A DNA stretch of 6,368 bases, from positions 1 through 6,368 of the forward strand of contig JAHEBR010000124.1 of the NCBI GenBank assembly GCA_024642185.1, in the 5' to 3' direction. A program made the position numbers and the translations under genes. Positions 1 to 6,368 of the stretch are shown piece after piece. How positions within the stretch are numbered: position 1 is the stretch's first letter; each line of letters opens with the position of its first letter. A model generated the notes under the pieces. That model did no database searches, was not told the DNA's origin, and saw only the letters and a program-made list of their open reading frames with translations. Source of the stretch: Marivivens sp. Lineage in GTDB: Bacteria; Pseudomonadota; Alphaproteobacteria; Rhodobacterales; Rhodobacteraceae.

Positions 1-8
1 TCCAGTCT

Positions 9-34
9 TGCACCTGCGCACAATGCACCTGCGC
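9..34. repeat. 11-bp direct repeat upstream of the pirin gene
   Basis: TGCACCTGCGC occurs at 9-19 and, identically, at 24-34, a period of 15 bp. The pair lies 68 bp or more upstream of the pirin start codon and just upstream of the candidate promoter at 54-82. Two exact 11-mers this close suggest either a paired site for a DNA-binding protein or a small local duplication. Nothing in the window identifies a binding protein. The repeat is visible; any regulatory role is inference. Confidence 0.55.
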
Positions 35-53
35 CTTCACACAGCGCCGCGCA

Positions 54-82
54 TTGCCGCAGGGCGAGCCCCCGCCTATCTT
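54..82 (+). promoter_or_regulatory. candidate sigma-70-type promoter for the pirin gene
   Basis: TTGCCG (54-59) could be a -35 element and TATCTT (77-82) a -10 element, 17 bp apart. Each matches the consensus at four of six positions. Transcription would start near 89, about 13 bases before the ATG, which puts the ribosome binding site at the very 5' end of the message. That is short, so the real promoter may lie elsewhere. Confidence 0.3.
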
Positions 83-88
83 CTTTGC

Positions 89-95
89 AAAGGAG
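89..95 (+). promoter_or_regulatory. ribosome binding site that fixes the pirin start
   Basis: AAAGGAG lies six bases before the ATG at 102. It is a near-ideal Shine-Dalgarno sequence and selects this ATG over the in-frame TTG at 54. Starting at 54 would add 16 residues with no counterpart in pirins and would place this site inside the reading frame. Confidence 0.8.
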
Positions 96-101
96 AGCCC
101 C

Positions 102-1013
102 ATGTCCCTGCGCCCCACCCTCGAAGCCCGCCGCGCCACCCCGACGATGGAGGGCGCCGGCGTCCGCCTGCACCGCGCCTTCGGGTTTCAGGATCCGACC
201 GAGCTTGATCCCTTCCTCCTGTTCGACGATTTCCGCGGCGACCGGCCCGACGATTACATGCGCGGCTTCCCCTGGCACCCCCATCGCGGCATCGAAACGA
301 TCACCTATGTGTTGGCCGGCACGGTCGATCACGGCGACAGCCTTGGCAACGAGGGCACGCTGGGCGCGGGCGATGTGCAGTGGATGACGGCGGGTTCAGG
401 CATCCTCCATCAGGAAATGCCGAAGGGGAATATTGTCGGCCAGATGCACGGGTTTCAGCTTTGGGCCAACCTGCCCTCGAGCCTCAAGATGACCGCACCG
501 CGCTATCAGGACGTGAAATCCGCCGATATCCCGGTGATCATCGACGACGATGGCACCAAGGTGAAGGTCGTCGTCGGCGAGTTCTGGGGCAAGCGCGGGC
601 CGGTCGACGGCATCGCCGCCGATCCGCAGTATCTGGATATTTCCGTGCCGCCCGGCGTCACCAAGACCATCAAGATCGACACCTACCGCCGCGCCTTTGC
701 CTATGTCTTTTCGGGCGCGGGCCAGTTTGTCGATGCCTCGAAGCCGCAGGGCGTGCTTCTTGAAAAAGAGGTCATGGGCGAAGAGGTCAATATCCGCGAT
801 ATGTCGGGCAACCGGACGCTGATCCGTTTCGGCACCGGCGACGAGATCAAGGTTCAGGCCGGCCCCGAGGGGATCCGGTTCCTCCTGATCTCGGGCGCGC
901 CGCTCGAAGAGCCTGTCGCCTGGCACGGGCCGATCGTGATGAACACCAAGGACGAGATTCAGCAGGCGATCCGCGATCTGCGCAACGGCACCTTCATCAA
1001 ACCCGCGCACTGA
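102..1013 (+). CDS. pirin family cupin protein
   Basis: The 303-residue product is a two-domain cupin of the pirin family, close to the usual length of about 290 residues. The N-terminal cupin carries the metal-site motif FPWHPHRGIETITY (56-69) and a second stretch ending GSGILHQEMP (98-107). By alignment with human pirin (His56, His58, His101, Glu103), the four metal ligands are His59, His61, His103 and Glu105, all present. The C-terminal domain ends in the typical ISGAPLEEPVAWHGPIVMNT (263-282). Some bacterial pirins (E. coli YhhW) oxidise quercetin in vitro, and others bind partner enzymes or regulators; the natural substrate is generally unknown. With an intact site, this one may be a metal-dependent dioxygenase or a redox-sensing partner protein. 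It has no signal peptide and should be cytoplasmic. It converges on the TetR gene and does not share a transcript with it. Family assignment is firm; function is open. Confidence 0.95.
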   Translation: MSLRPTLEARRATPTMEGAGVRLHRAFGFQDPTELDPFLLFDDFRGDRPDDYMRGFPWHPHRGIETITYVLAGTVDHGDSLGNEGTLGAGDVQWMTAGSGILHQEMPKGNIVGQMHGFQLWANLPSSLKMTAPRYQDVKSADIPVIIDDDGTKVKVVVGEFWGKRGPVDGIAADPQYLDISVPPGVTKTIKIDTYRRAFAYVFSGAGQFVDASKPQGVLLEKEVMGEEVNIRDMSGNRTLIRFGTGDEIKVQAGPEGIRFLLISGAPLEEPVAWHGPIVMNTKDEIQQAIRDLRNGTFIKPAH

Positions 1014-1031
1014 TCAGCGGGGATCAGCGGG
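1012..1031. repeat. perfect 10-bp tandem duplication holding both convergent stop codons
   Basis: GATCAGCGGG is present twice, head to tail (1012-1021 and 1022-1031). The pirin TGA (1011-1013) runs into the first copy. The tetR stop, read as TCA on the plus strand (1024-1026), lies in the second. TGATCA at 1011-1016 carries a stop on both strands, so with a single copy the two genes would end back to back without a gap. This looks like a recent slippage duplication. No hairpin or T-run terminator is visible at this junction. Confidence 0.8.
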
Positions 1032-1611
1032 CGACCGCCTTGCCGACAAGATCCCAGTAGATCGCCTCGACCTCTTCCAGAGGCAGGCGGCCTTCCTGCC
1101 GATACCATGTGAAAAAGCCGGTCAGCATGCCGATGATCGCGCGGGTCGCCACCCGCGCGTCCTGCATCGCGAAGGCACCCTCCGCCTCGCCCTGCCGCAG
1201 GATCGCCTCGAGCCGGTCCTCATAGGCGCGGCGCAGTTTCTCGATGGCGGCGAAATTCTCAGGCTCGAGGTTGCGCAGCTCCATATAGGCGACAAACACC
1301 GCATCGGCCCTCGGCAGATGATAGCGGATGTGAAAGCTGACAAAGGCGCGAAGCCGGCTATTGGCGTCCGACTTGGGATCGGCCTTGTCGAAGCTTTCGA
1401 TCACATCGACCAGATGATCGTGCATCAGATCGTAGAGAAGGGTCTGCTTGTCGGGGGTGTAGTTGTAAAGTGCCCCCGCCTGCACGCCCACCTCGGCCGC
1501 CAACTGCCGCATCGACACCGCCGCATAGCCGTGGCGGGCAATGAGCCTGAGCGCCGCCTCGCGGACCTTGGGGCCGGTGATATCGGAATGAGAGCCTTGT
1601 TTGCGCGCCAT
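1024..1611 (-). CDS. TetR/AcrR family transcriptional regulator
   Basis: The 195-residue protein has the size and layout of a TetR repressor. An N-terminal three-helix DNA-binding domain (about 13-60) contains the helix-turn-helix SMRQLAAEVGVQAGALYNYT (33-52), followed by DKQTLL (54-59). The rest is an all-helical ligand-binding and dimerisation domain; its end, FFTWYRQEGRLPLEEVEAIY (166-185), resembles the C-terminal domain of TetR proteins that often sense acyl-CoAs. The ligand is not determinable here. The ATG at 1611 has no Shine-Dalgarno sequence. A 14-bp inverted repeat lies 13 bases upstream of it, between possible promoter elements, so negative autoregulation is likely. No enzyme gene is adjacent on the same strand within the window. 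The divergent lipoprotein gene and the convergent pirin gene are possible but unproven targets. Family is firm; targets are unknown. Confidence 0.93.
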   Translation of the reverse strand: MARKQGSHSDITGPKVREAALRLIARHGYAAVSMRQLAAEVGVQAGALYNYTPDKQTLLYDLMHDHLVDVIESFDKADPKSDANSRLRAFVSFHIRYHLPRADAVFVAYMELRNLEPENFAAIEKLRRAYEDRLEAILRQGEAEGAFAMQDARVATRAIIGMLTGFFTWYRQEGRLPLEEVEAIYWDLVGKAVAR

Positions 1612-1617
1612 GGGGCC

Positions 1618-1646
1618 ATCTAACTGAACATCTGTTCATTTGAAAA
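1618..1646 (-). promoter_or_regulatory. candidate tetR promoter, possibly giving a leaderless mRNA
   Basis: On the minus strand, TTTTCA (1641-1646; four of six -35 positions) and TTAGAT (1618-1623; three of six -10 positions) are 17 bp apart. The inverted repeat at 1625-1638 fills the spacer, an ideal place for a repressor to block RNA polymerase. Transcription would begin about seven bases past the -10 element, at or next to the A of the tetR ATG (1611). That would explain the absence of a ribosome binding site. The elements are weak individually; the arrangement is what supports the call. Confidence 0.4.
1625..1638. promoter_or_regulatory. inverted-repeat operator, probably bound by the adjacent TetR protein
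   Basis: TGAACA-TC-TGTTCA is a perfect 6-2-6 inverted repeat. Past one mismatch on each side (1624/1639), the next two flanking pairs (A1623/T1640 and A1622/T1641) are also complementary. It is 13 bases upstream of the tetR start and AT-rich against its surroundings. TetR proteins commonly bind such palindromes next to their own gene. The palindrome is seen directly; the binding protein is inferred from position. It is about 95 bp from the divergent lipoprotein start and could influence that gene too. Confidence 0.65.
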
Positions 1647-1672
1647 GCCCCGCCGAAATGTCTTGCGCCCGC

Positions 1673-1702
1673 TTGCCCCCGCCAAAGCCTCGCTTGTATG
1701 GT
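1673..1702 (+). promoter_or_regulatory. weak candidate promoter for the lipoprotein gene and perhaps hom
   Basis: TTGCCC (1673-1678) and TATGGT (1697-1702) match the -35 and -10 consensus at four of six positions each, with an 18-bp spacer. Transcription would start near 1709, about 24 bases before the lipoprotein ATG. This is the best pair I see in the divergent region on this strand, but such matches arise by chance and the call is tentative. Confidence 0.22.
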
Positions 1703-1732
1703 CGCGCAACCCTTGCCAAAGCCCCTTTTAAA

Positions 1733-1993
1733 ATGCGCCGCCTGTTGATCCTCGCCTGCTTGGCCCTCGCCGCCTGCCTTCCGGCCCTACCGGGACGGCT
1801 GAGCGAGAGTTTTTCAAGCGATTACCCGCGCCTTCTGAACCAGTCGGAGCTTGAGGCGCTTTGGGCCGGACCGGCCGAAACCCGGATCGCCGCACCCGAC
1901 CTTTCCGACGGAATGGCCTCACGCCTCGCGGCACTGGAAGCCCGCGCCGCGCGCTTACGCGCCTACAGCTTCGACAACAGCGCGTTGCAGTAG
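1733..1993 (+). CDS. small predicted lipoprotein of unknown function
   Basis: This 86-residue protein begins with a short lipoprotein signal peptide: two arginines, a hydrophobic core, then the lipobox Leu-Ala-Ala-Cys with Cys15 as the lipidated residue. The mature part would be about 72 residues. Leu16 follows the cysteine, not Asp, so the Lol rule, if it applies here, predicts the outer membrane. The mature chain has a Pro-rich start, an acidic middle and an Ala/Arg/Leu-rich amphipathic helix (about 61-77) rich in ALEARAARLRA-type spacing, which could be a short coiled coil. I recall similar small lipoproteins in Rhodobacterales but no function. Start at 1733 is chosen because it puts the signal peptide at the N terminus; in-frame starts at 1640 and 1658 would bury it. 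No clear Shine-Dalgarno precedes it, and it uses some less common codons (CTA, TTA, TCA, AGT). It ends 49 bp before hom and may be co-transcribed with it. Confidence 0.68.
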   Translation: MRRLLILACLALAACLPALPGRLSESFSSDYPRLLNQSELEALWAGPAETRIAAPDLSDGMASRLAALEARAARLRAYSFDNSALQ

Positions 1994-2042
1994 AGCGGCC
2001 GACACGATAACAGCCTCAGTGAACAAAAAAGACGGACCCAAT

Positions 2043-3329
2043 ATGTCTCAGCCTCTTCGCCTTGGTATCGCCGGTCTCGGCACGGTCGGCATCGGTGTGG
2101 TCAAGATCATCCGCAATCATGCGGAGCTTTTGGCCCAACGCACCGGACGGCCCATCGTGATTACCGCCGTCTCGGCCCGCTCCAAGGGCAAGGACCGGGG
2201 CGTGCCGCTGGACGATTATGCTTGGGAAGACGATCCGGTGGCGCTGGCCCGCCGCGAGGACGTGGATGTTTTCGTCGAGCTGATGGGCGGCTCCGAAGGC
2301 CCCGCCAAAGACGCGACCGAAGCCGCCATCGCCGCGGGCAAGGACGTCGTGACCGCCAACAAGGCGCTTCTGGCGCATCACGGTCAGGCGCTGGCCCTTG
2401 CCGCCGAAGCCGCGGGCCATGTGATCCGGTTCGAGGCCGCTGTCGCCGGTGGAATTCCGGTCATCAAGGCGCTGACCGAAGGCCTCGCCGCCAACGAGAT
2501 CGGCCGTGTCATGGGCGTGATGAACGGCACCTGCAACTATATCCTGACGCGGATGGAAAACGCAGGGCTGACCTATGAAGAAGCCTTCAGCGAGGCCGAC
2601 GGCCTCGGCTATCTCGAAGCCGATCCCAACCTCGACGTGGGCGGGATCGACGCGGGCCACAAGCTTTCGCTTCTGGCCGCCATCGCCTTTGGCACGCAGG
2701 TCGATTTCCCCTCGGTCGAGCTTGAGGGCATCGGCGCGATTACCATCGACGATATCCATCAGGCCGCCGACATGGGCTATAAGATCAAGCTCCTCGGCGT
2801 GGCACAGATGACGGGCCGCGGCCTCGAGCAGCGGATGTCGCCCTGCCTTGTCCCCGACACCTCGCCCTTGGGCCAGCTTCAGGGTGGCACCAATATGGTC
2901 GTTCTCGAAGGCGATGCCGTGGGCCAGATCGTCCTGCGCGGCGCCGGTGCGGGCGAAGGCCCGACCGCAAGCGCCGTGATGGGCGATGTGATGGACATTG
3001 CCCGCGGCACCCGCCTGCCGACCTTCGGCCAGCCGGCAACAACACTGCGCAAGGCCCGCGCCGCGCGGGCGGCGATCCCGGCGCCCTATTACCTGCGGCT
3101 CCAGCTTCAGGACAAACCGGGCGCGCTGGCCAAGGTCGCCCGTGTTCTGGGCGAGGCCGGCATCTCGATCGACCGGATGCGCCAGTATGGCCATCAGGAT
3201 ACGACCGCGCCTGTGCTGATCGTGACCCACAAGACGACCCGCTCGTCGCTCGACGAAGCGCTTTCGGGGATGGCGACGACCGGTGTGGTCGAGGGCGCGC
3301 CCGTGGCGATCCGCATCGAATCCGTCTGA
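2043..3329 (+). CDS. hom: homoserine dehydrogenase
   Basis: The 428-residue enzyme reduces aspartate 4-semialdehyde to homoserine with NAD(P)H, at the branch leading to methionine, threonine and isoleucine. The N-terminal Rossmann domain has GLGTVG (11-16) and ends near TANKALLA (104-111), whose Lys107 is the conserved active-site lysine. The catalytic domain includes NGTCNYILTRM (161-171), the signature EADPNLDVGGIDAGHK (192-207) with proposed catalytic Asp203 and Lys207, and AGEGPTASAV (302-311). A C-terminal ACT domain (about 349-428, DKPGALAKVARVLGEAGISI) usually mediates end-product feedback, classically by threonine. No aspartokinase domain is fused, so it is the monofunctional form. 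The ATG at 2043 follows a modest GACGGA (2031-2036) at six bases. An in-frame GTG at 2019 would add eight residues but has no ribosome binding site. It is the first of three co-directional genes, with glpX 82 bp downstream. Confidence 0.97.
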   Translation: MSQPLRLGIAGLGTVGIGVVKIIRNHAELLAQRTGRPIVITAVSARSKGKDRGVPLDDYAWEDDPVALARREDVDVFVELMGGSEGPAKDATEAAIAAGKDVVTANKALLAHHGQALALAAEAAGHVIRFEAAVAGGIPVIKALTEGLAANEIGRVMGVMNGTCNYILTRMENAGLTYEEAFSEADGLGYLEADPNLDVGGIDAGHKLSLLAAIAFGTQVDFPSVELEGIGAITIDDIHQAADMGYKIKLLGVAQMTGRGLEQRMSPCLVPDTSPLGQLQGGTNMVVLEGDAVGQIVLRGAGAGEGPTASAVMGDVMDIARGTRLPTFGQPATTLRKARAARAAIPAPYYLRLQLQDKPGALAKVARVLGEAGISIDRMRQYGHQDTTAPVLIVTHKTTRSSLDEALSGMATTGVVEGAPVAIRIESV

Positions 3330-3363
3330 CCCTTGCGTTAGCGGTCACACACTTGCCCCCTGC

Positions 3364-3376
3364 CCCCGAGACGGGG
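3364..3376 (+). other. GC-rich hairpin between hom and glpX
   Basis: CCCCG-AGA-CGGGG forms a perfect five-pair, all-GC stem with a three-base loop in the 82-bp hom-glpX gap. No T-run follows, so it is not a standard Rho-independent terminator. It could shield the upstream message from 3' exonucleases, mark a processing site, or be chance in GC-rich DNA. It ends 23 bases before the glpX ribosome binding site and should not block it. Confidence 0.35.
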
Positions 3377-3411
3377 TAGGCGGCCACCAAACTCTAGATA
3401 GGAGCCGTCCG

Positions 3412-4380
3412 ATGGCCGAGAAAATCGATTTCAACGACCGGATGCTGTCTTTGGGCCTCGCGCGGGTCTCCGAGGCTGCCGCACTCGCCTCGGCCCGACT
3501 CATCGGCCGTGGCGACGAGAAGGCCGCCGATCAGGCGGCTGTGGACGCCATGCGCAAACAGCTCAACCTTCTCGATATCGCCGGTGTTGTCGTGATCGGC
3601 GAGGGCGAGCGCGACGAAGCGCCGATGCTCTATATCGGGGAAGAAGTCGGCACAGGCCACGGCCCCGCCGTGGATATCGCGCTCGATCCGCTCGAAGGCA
3701 CGACGCTCACCGCCAAGGATATGCCCAACGCGCTCGCCGTGATCGCCATGGGCCCGCGCGGCTCGATGCTGCACGCCCCCGACACCTATATGGAAAAGCT
3801 CGCCATCGGCCCCGGTTTTGCCCCCGGCACCGTGACGCTCGAGATGTCGCCCGCCGAGCGCGTCGCCGCTCTGGCCAAAGCCAAAGGCTGTGCCCCCGAG
3901 GATATCACCGTCTGCGTCCTCGAGCGCCCGCGCCACGAGGAAATGATCGCCGAGATCCGCTCGACCGGGGCCGCGATCCGCCTGATCACCGATGGCGATG
4001 TGGCAGGCGTCATGCATTGCGCCGAGCCCGACAAGACCGGCATCGACATGTATATGGGTTCCGGCGGTGCGCCCGAGGGGGTTCTCGCCGCCGCCGCGCT
4101 CAAATGCATGGGCGGGCAGATCCTCGGCAAGCTGCTCTTCCGCAACGAATACGAACGGGCCCGCGCCCACAAGGCCGGGATCACCGACCTCGACCGGATC
4201 TATACCCGCGACGACATGGTGACAGCCGATGTGATCTTTGCCGCCACCGGCGTCACCGACGGGAGCCTCCTGCCCGGCATCAAGCGCGAGCCCGGCTGGC
4301 TGACGGCCGAGACGATCCTGATGCGCTCGAAAACCGGTTCGGTCCGGCGGATGAACTATCGCCACCCCGTCGGCAAGTGA
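3412..4380 (+). CDS. glpX: class II fructose-1,6-bisphosphatase
   Basis: The 322-residue protein is a GlpX-type fructose-1,6-bisphosphatase, hydrolysing fructose 1,6-bisphosphate to fructose 6-phosphate in gluconeogenesis. Lithium-sensitive phosphatase-fold motifs are all present: VIGEGERDEAPMLYIGE (61-77), VDIALDPLEGTT (87-98), DTYMEKL (124-130), and GSGGAPEGVLAAAALKCMGG (216-235). By alignment with E. coli GlpX (Asp33, Glu57, Asp85, Glu88, Glu213) the metal ligands are Asp40, Glu64, Asp92, Glu95 and Glu222, all conserved. Length is close to that of E. coli GlpX. The ATG at 3412 has AGGAG (3400-3404) at a seven-base spacing. In phototrophic or autotrophic relatives such an enzyme can also serve the Calvin cycle, where some GlpX proteins are bifunctional and cleave sedoheptulose bisphosphate; nothing here shows that. 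It lies 46 bp before recJ, probably in the same transcript. Confidence 0.96.
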   Translation: MAEKIDFNDRMLSLGLARVSEAAALASARLIGRGDEKAADQAAVDAMRKQLNLLDIAGVVVIGEGERDEAPMLYIGEEVGTGHGPAVDIALDPLEGTTLTAKDMPNALAVIAMGPRGSMLHAPDTYMEKLAIGPGFAPGTVTLEMSPAERVAALAKAKGCAPEDITVCVLERPRHEEMIAEIRSTGAAIRLITDGDVAGVMHCAEPDKTGIDMYMGSGGAPEGVLAAAALKCMGGQILGKLLFRNEYERARAHKAGITDLDRIYTRDDMVTADVIFAATGVTDGSLLPGIKREPGWLTAETILMRSKTGSVRRMNYRHPVGK

Positions 4381-4426
4381 TCCCGCGCCTGTGGCGAATC
4401 CCCGGCCACGGCCCTAGGATCGCCCC

Positions 4427-6202
<1,776 letters not shown>

Positions 6203-6205
<3 letters not shown>

Positions 6206-6216
6206 AAAATTATTCA
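6203..6216. other. AT-rich imperfect palindrome over the recJ stop
   Basis: TGAAAAATTATTCA is a 14-bp palindrome with one mismatched pair (A6207 against A6212), unusual for its AT content in this GC-rich window. It begins with the recJ stop codon. It may be an operator-like site or part of a weak transcription end signal together with the T-run at 6227-6232. No binding protein is implied by the sequence. Confidence 0.3.
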
Positions 6217-6246
6217 CCGCGGGCGATTTTTTCCGCAGAATCCCCC

Positions 6247-6275
6247 TTGCCCTCGGCAAACGGTTTCCCTAAAAG
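6247..6275 (+). promoter_or_regulatory. candidate tRNA-Glu promoter with GC-rich discriminator
   Basis: TTGCCC (6247-6252) and TAAAAG (6270-6275) match the -35 and -10 consensus at four of six positions each and are exactly 17 bp apart. Transcription would start near 6282, leaving about ten bases of 5' leader before the mature tRNA for RNase P to remove. The bases after the -10 element (CCCCTC) form a GC-rich discriminator, the feature that makes stable-RNA promoters sensitive to ppGpp in well-studied bacteria. The -35 element overlaps a small inverted repeat, TTGCC-CTC-GGCAA (6247-6259). Confidence 0.5.
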
Positions 6276-6291
6276 CCCCTCACCACAGCGT

Positions 6292-6366
6292 GGCCCGTTC
6301 GTCTATCGGTTAGGACGTCAGGTTTTCAACCTGAAAAGAGGGGTTCGACTCCCCTACGGGCTGCCA
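6292..6366 (+). tRNA. tRNA-Glu (anticodon UUC), CCA encoded
   Basis: The 75 bases fold into a complete cloverleaf. The acceptor stem pairs 6292-6298 with 6356-6362. The D arm follows at about 6301-6316. The anticodon stem TCAGG/CCTGA (6318-6322/6330-6334) encloses the loop TTTTCAA, giving anticodon TTC at 6325-6327. The T stem AGGGG/CCCCT (6339-6343/6351-6355) encloses TTCGACT. The discriminator is G6363 and the 3' CCA (6364-6366) is encoded. UUC reads GAA and GAG. The first acceptor pair, G6292-T6362, is a G-U wobble, while the other six are Watson-Crick. It lies just after recJ on the same strand, probably with its own promoter. Confidence 0.96.
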
Positions 6367-6368
6367 CT

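Noticed and set aside
54..101. TTG start extending pirin by 16 residues
   Set aside because: The extension has no pirin counterpart, and the strong AAAGGAG site sits inside it, six bases before the ATG at 102.
1318..1623. 101-codon plus-strand frame opposite the tetR N-terminus
   Set aside because: It overlaps the well-supported TetR DNA-binding domain, has no recognisable motif, and would run across the operator palindrome.
2020..2025. TGAACA just before hom as a second TetR site
   Set aside because: Only one half-site is present, with no facing TGTTCA. Single 6-mers are expected by chance; another lies inside pirin at 940-945.
2019..2042. GTG start extending hom by eight residues
   Set aside because: No Shine-Dalgarno precedes it, and the ATG at 2043 gives the usual short N-terminus before the Rossmann fold.
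2016..3230. 404-codon open frame on the minus strand, opposite hom
   Set aside because: A shadow of hom. Codon bias and conserved motifs belong to the plus-strand frame, and no start signal supports the antisense one.
3394..4365. 323-codon open frame on the minus strand, opposite glpX
   Set aside because: The plus-strand frame has all GlpX metal ligands and a good ribosome binding site. The antisense product resembles nothing I know.
6292..6368. tRNA-Glu as an attachment site for an integrated element
   Set aside because: tRNA genes are common integration sites, but the window ends two bases after the CCA and shows no integrase or repeated tRNA end.

Overview
The window is GC-rich, roughly two thirds G+C by eye, with G or C favoured in third codon positions. 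The proteins most resemble those of the Rhodobacterales (Rhodobacter/Paracoccus-type Alphaproteobacteria). That placement rests on protein style, the homoserine dehydrogenase - GlpX - RecJ order and the look of the tRNA-Glu, all judged from memory. No transposase, integrase, CRISPR array, phage gene or compositional island is visible. This is compact core chromosome.

Left part (1-1611): a metal-binding cupin of the pirin family (102-1013, +) has a strong ribosome binding site, a possible promoter, and an 11-bp direct repeat further upstream. It converges on a TetR-family repressor gene (1024-1611, -). Both stop codons lie in a perfect 10-bp tandem duplication, leaving no room for a terminator.

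Middle (1612-2042): a 121-bp divergent region separates tetR from a small lipoprotein gene. Next to the tetR start is a perfect 6-2-6 inverted repeat, TGAACA-TC-TGTTCA, which fits an autoregulatory operator. A possible promoter straddles it and would start the transcript at or next to the ATG, so tetR may be leaderless. The lipoprotein gene (1733-1993, +) encodes 86 residues and has no known function.

Right part (2043-6366): three housekeeping genes run in one direction with gaps of 82 and 46 bp, probably as one transcription unit. They are hom (homoserine dehydrogenase with ACT domain; Met/Thr/Ile synthesis), glpX (class II fructose-1,6-bisphosphatase; gluconeogenesis) and recJ (5'-3' single-strand DNA exonuclease; repair). 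They share no pathway. A tRNA-Glu(UUC) gene follows, with its own plausible promoter and a GC-rich discriminator.

I did not find a new multi-gene system. The points most worth a second look are small: the tetR operator and possible leaderless start, the unassigned lipoprotein before hom, the direct repeat before pirin, and the tandem duplication at the convergent stops.
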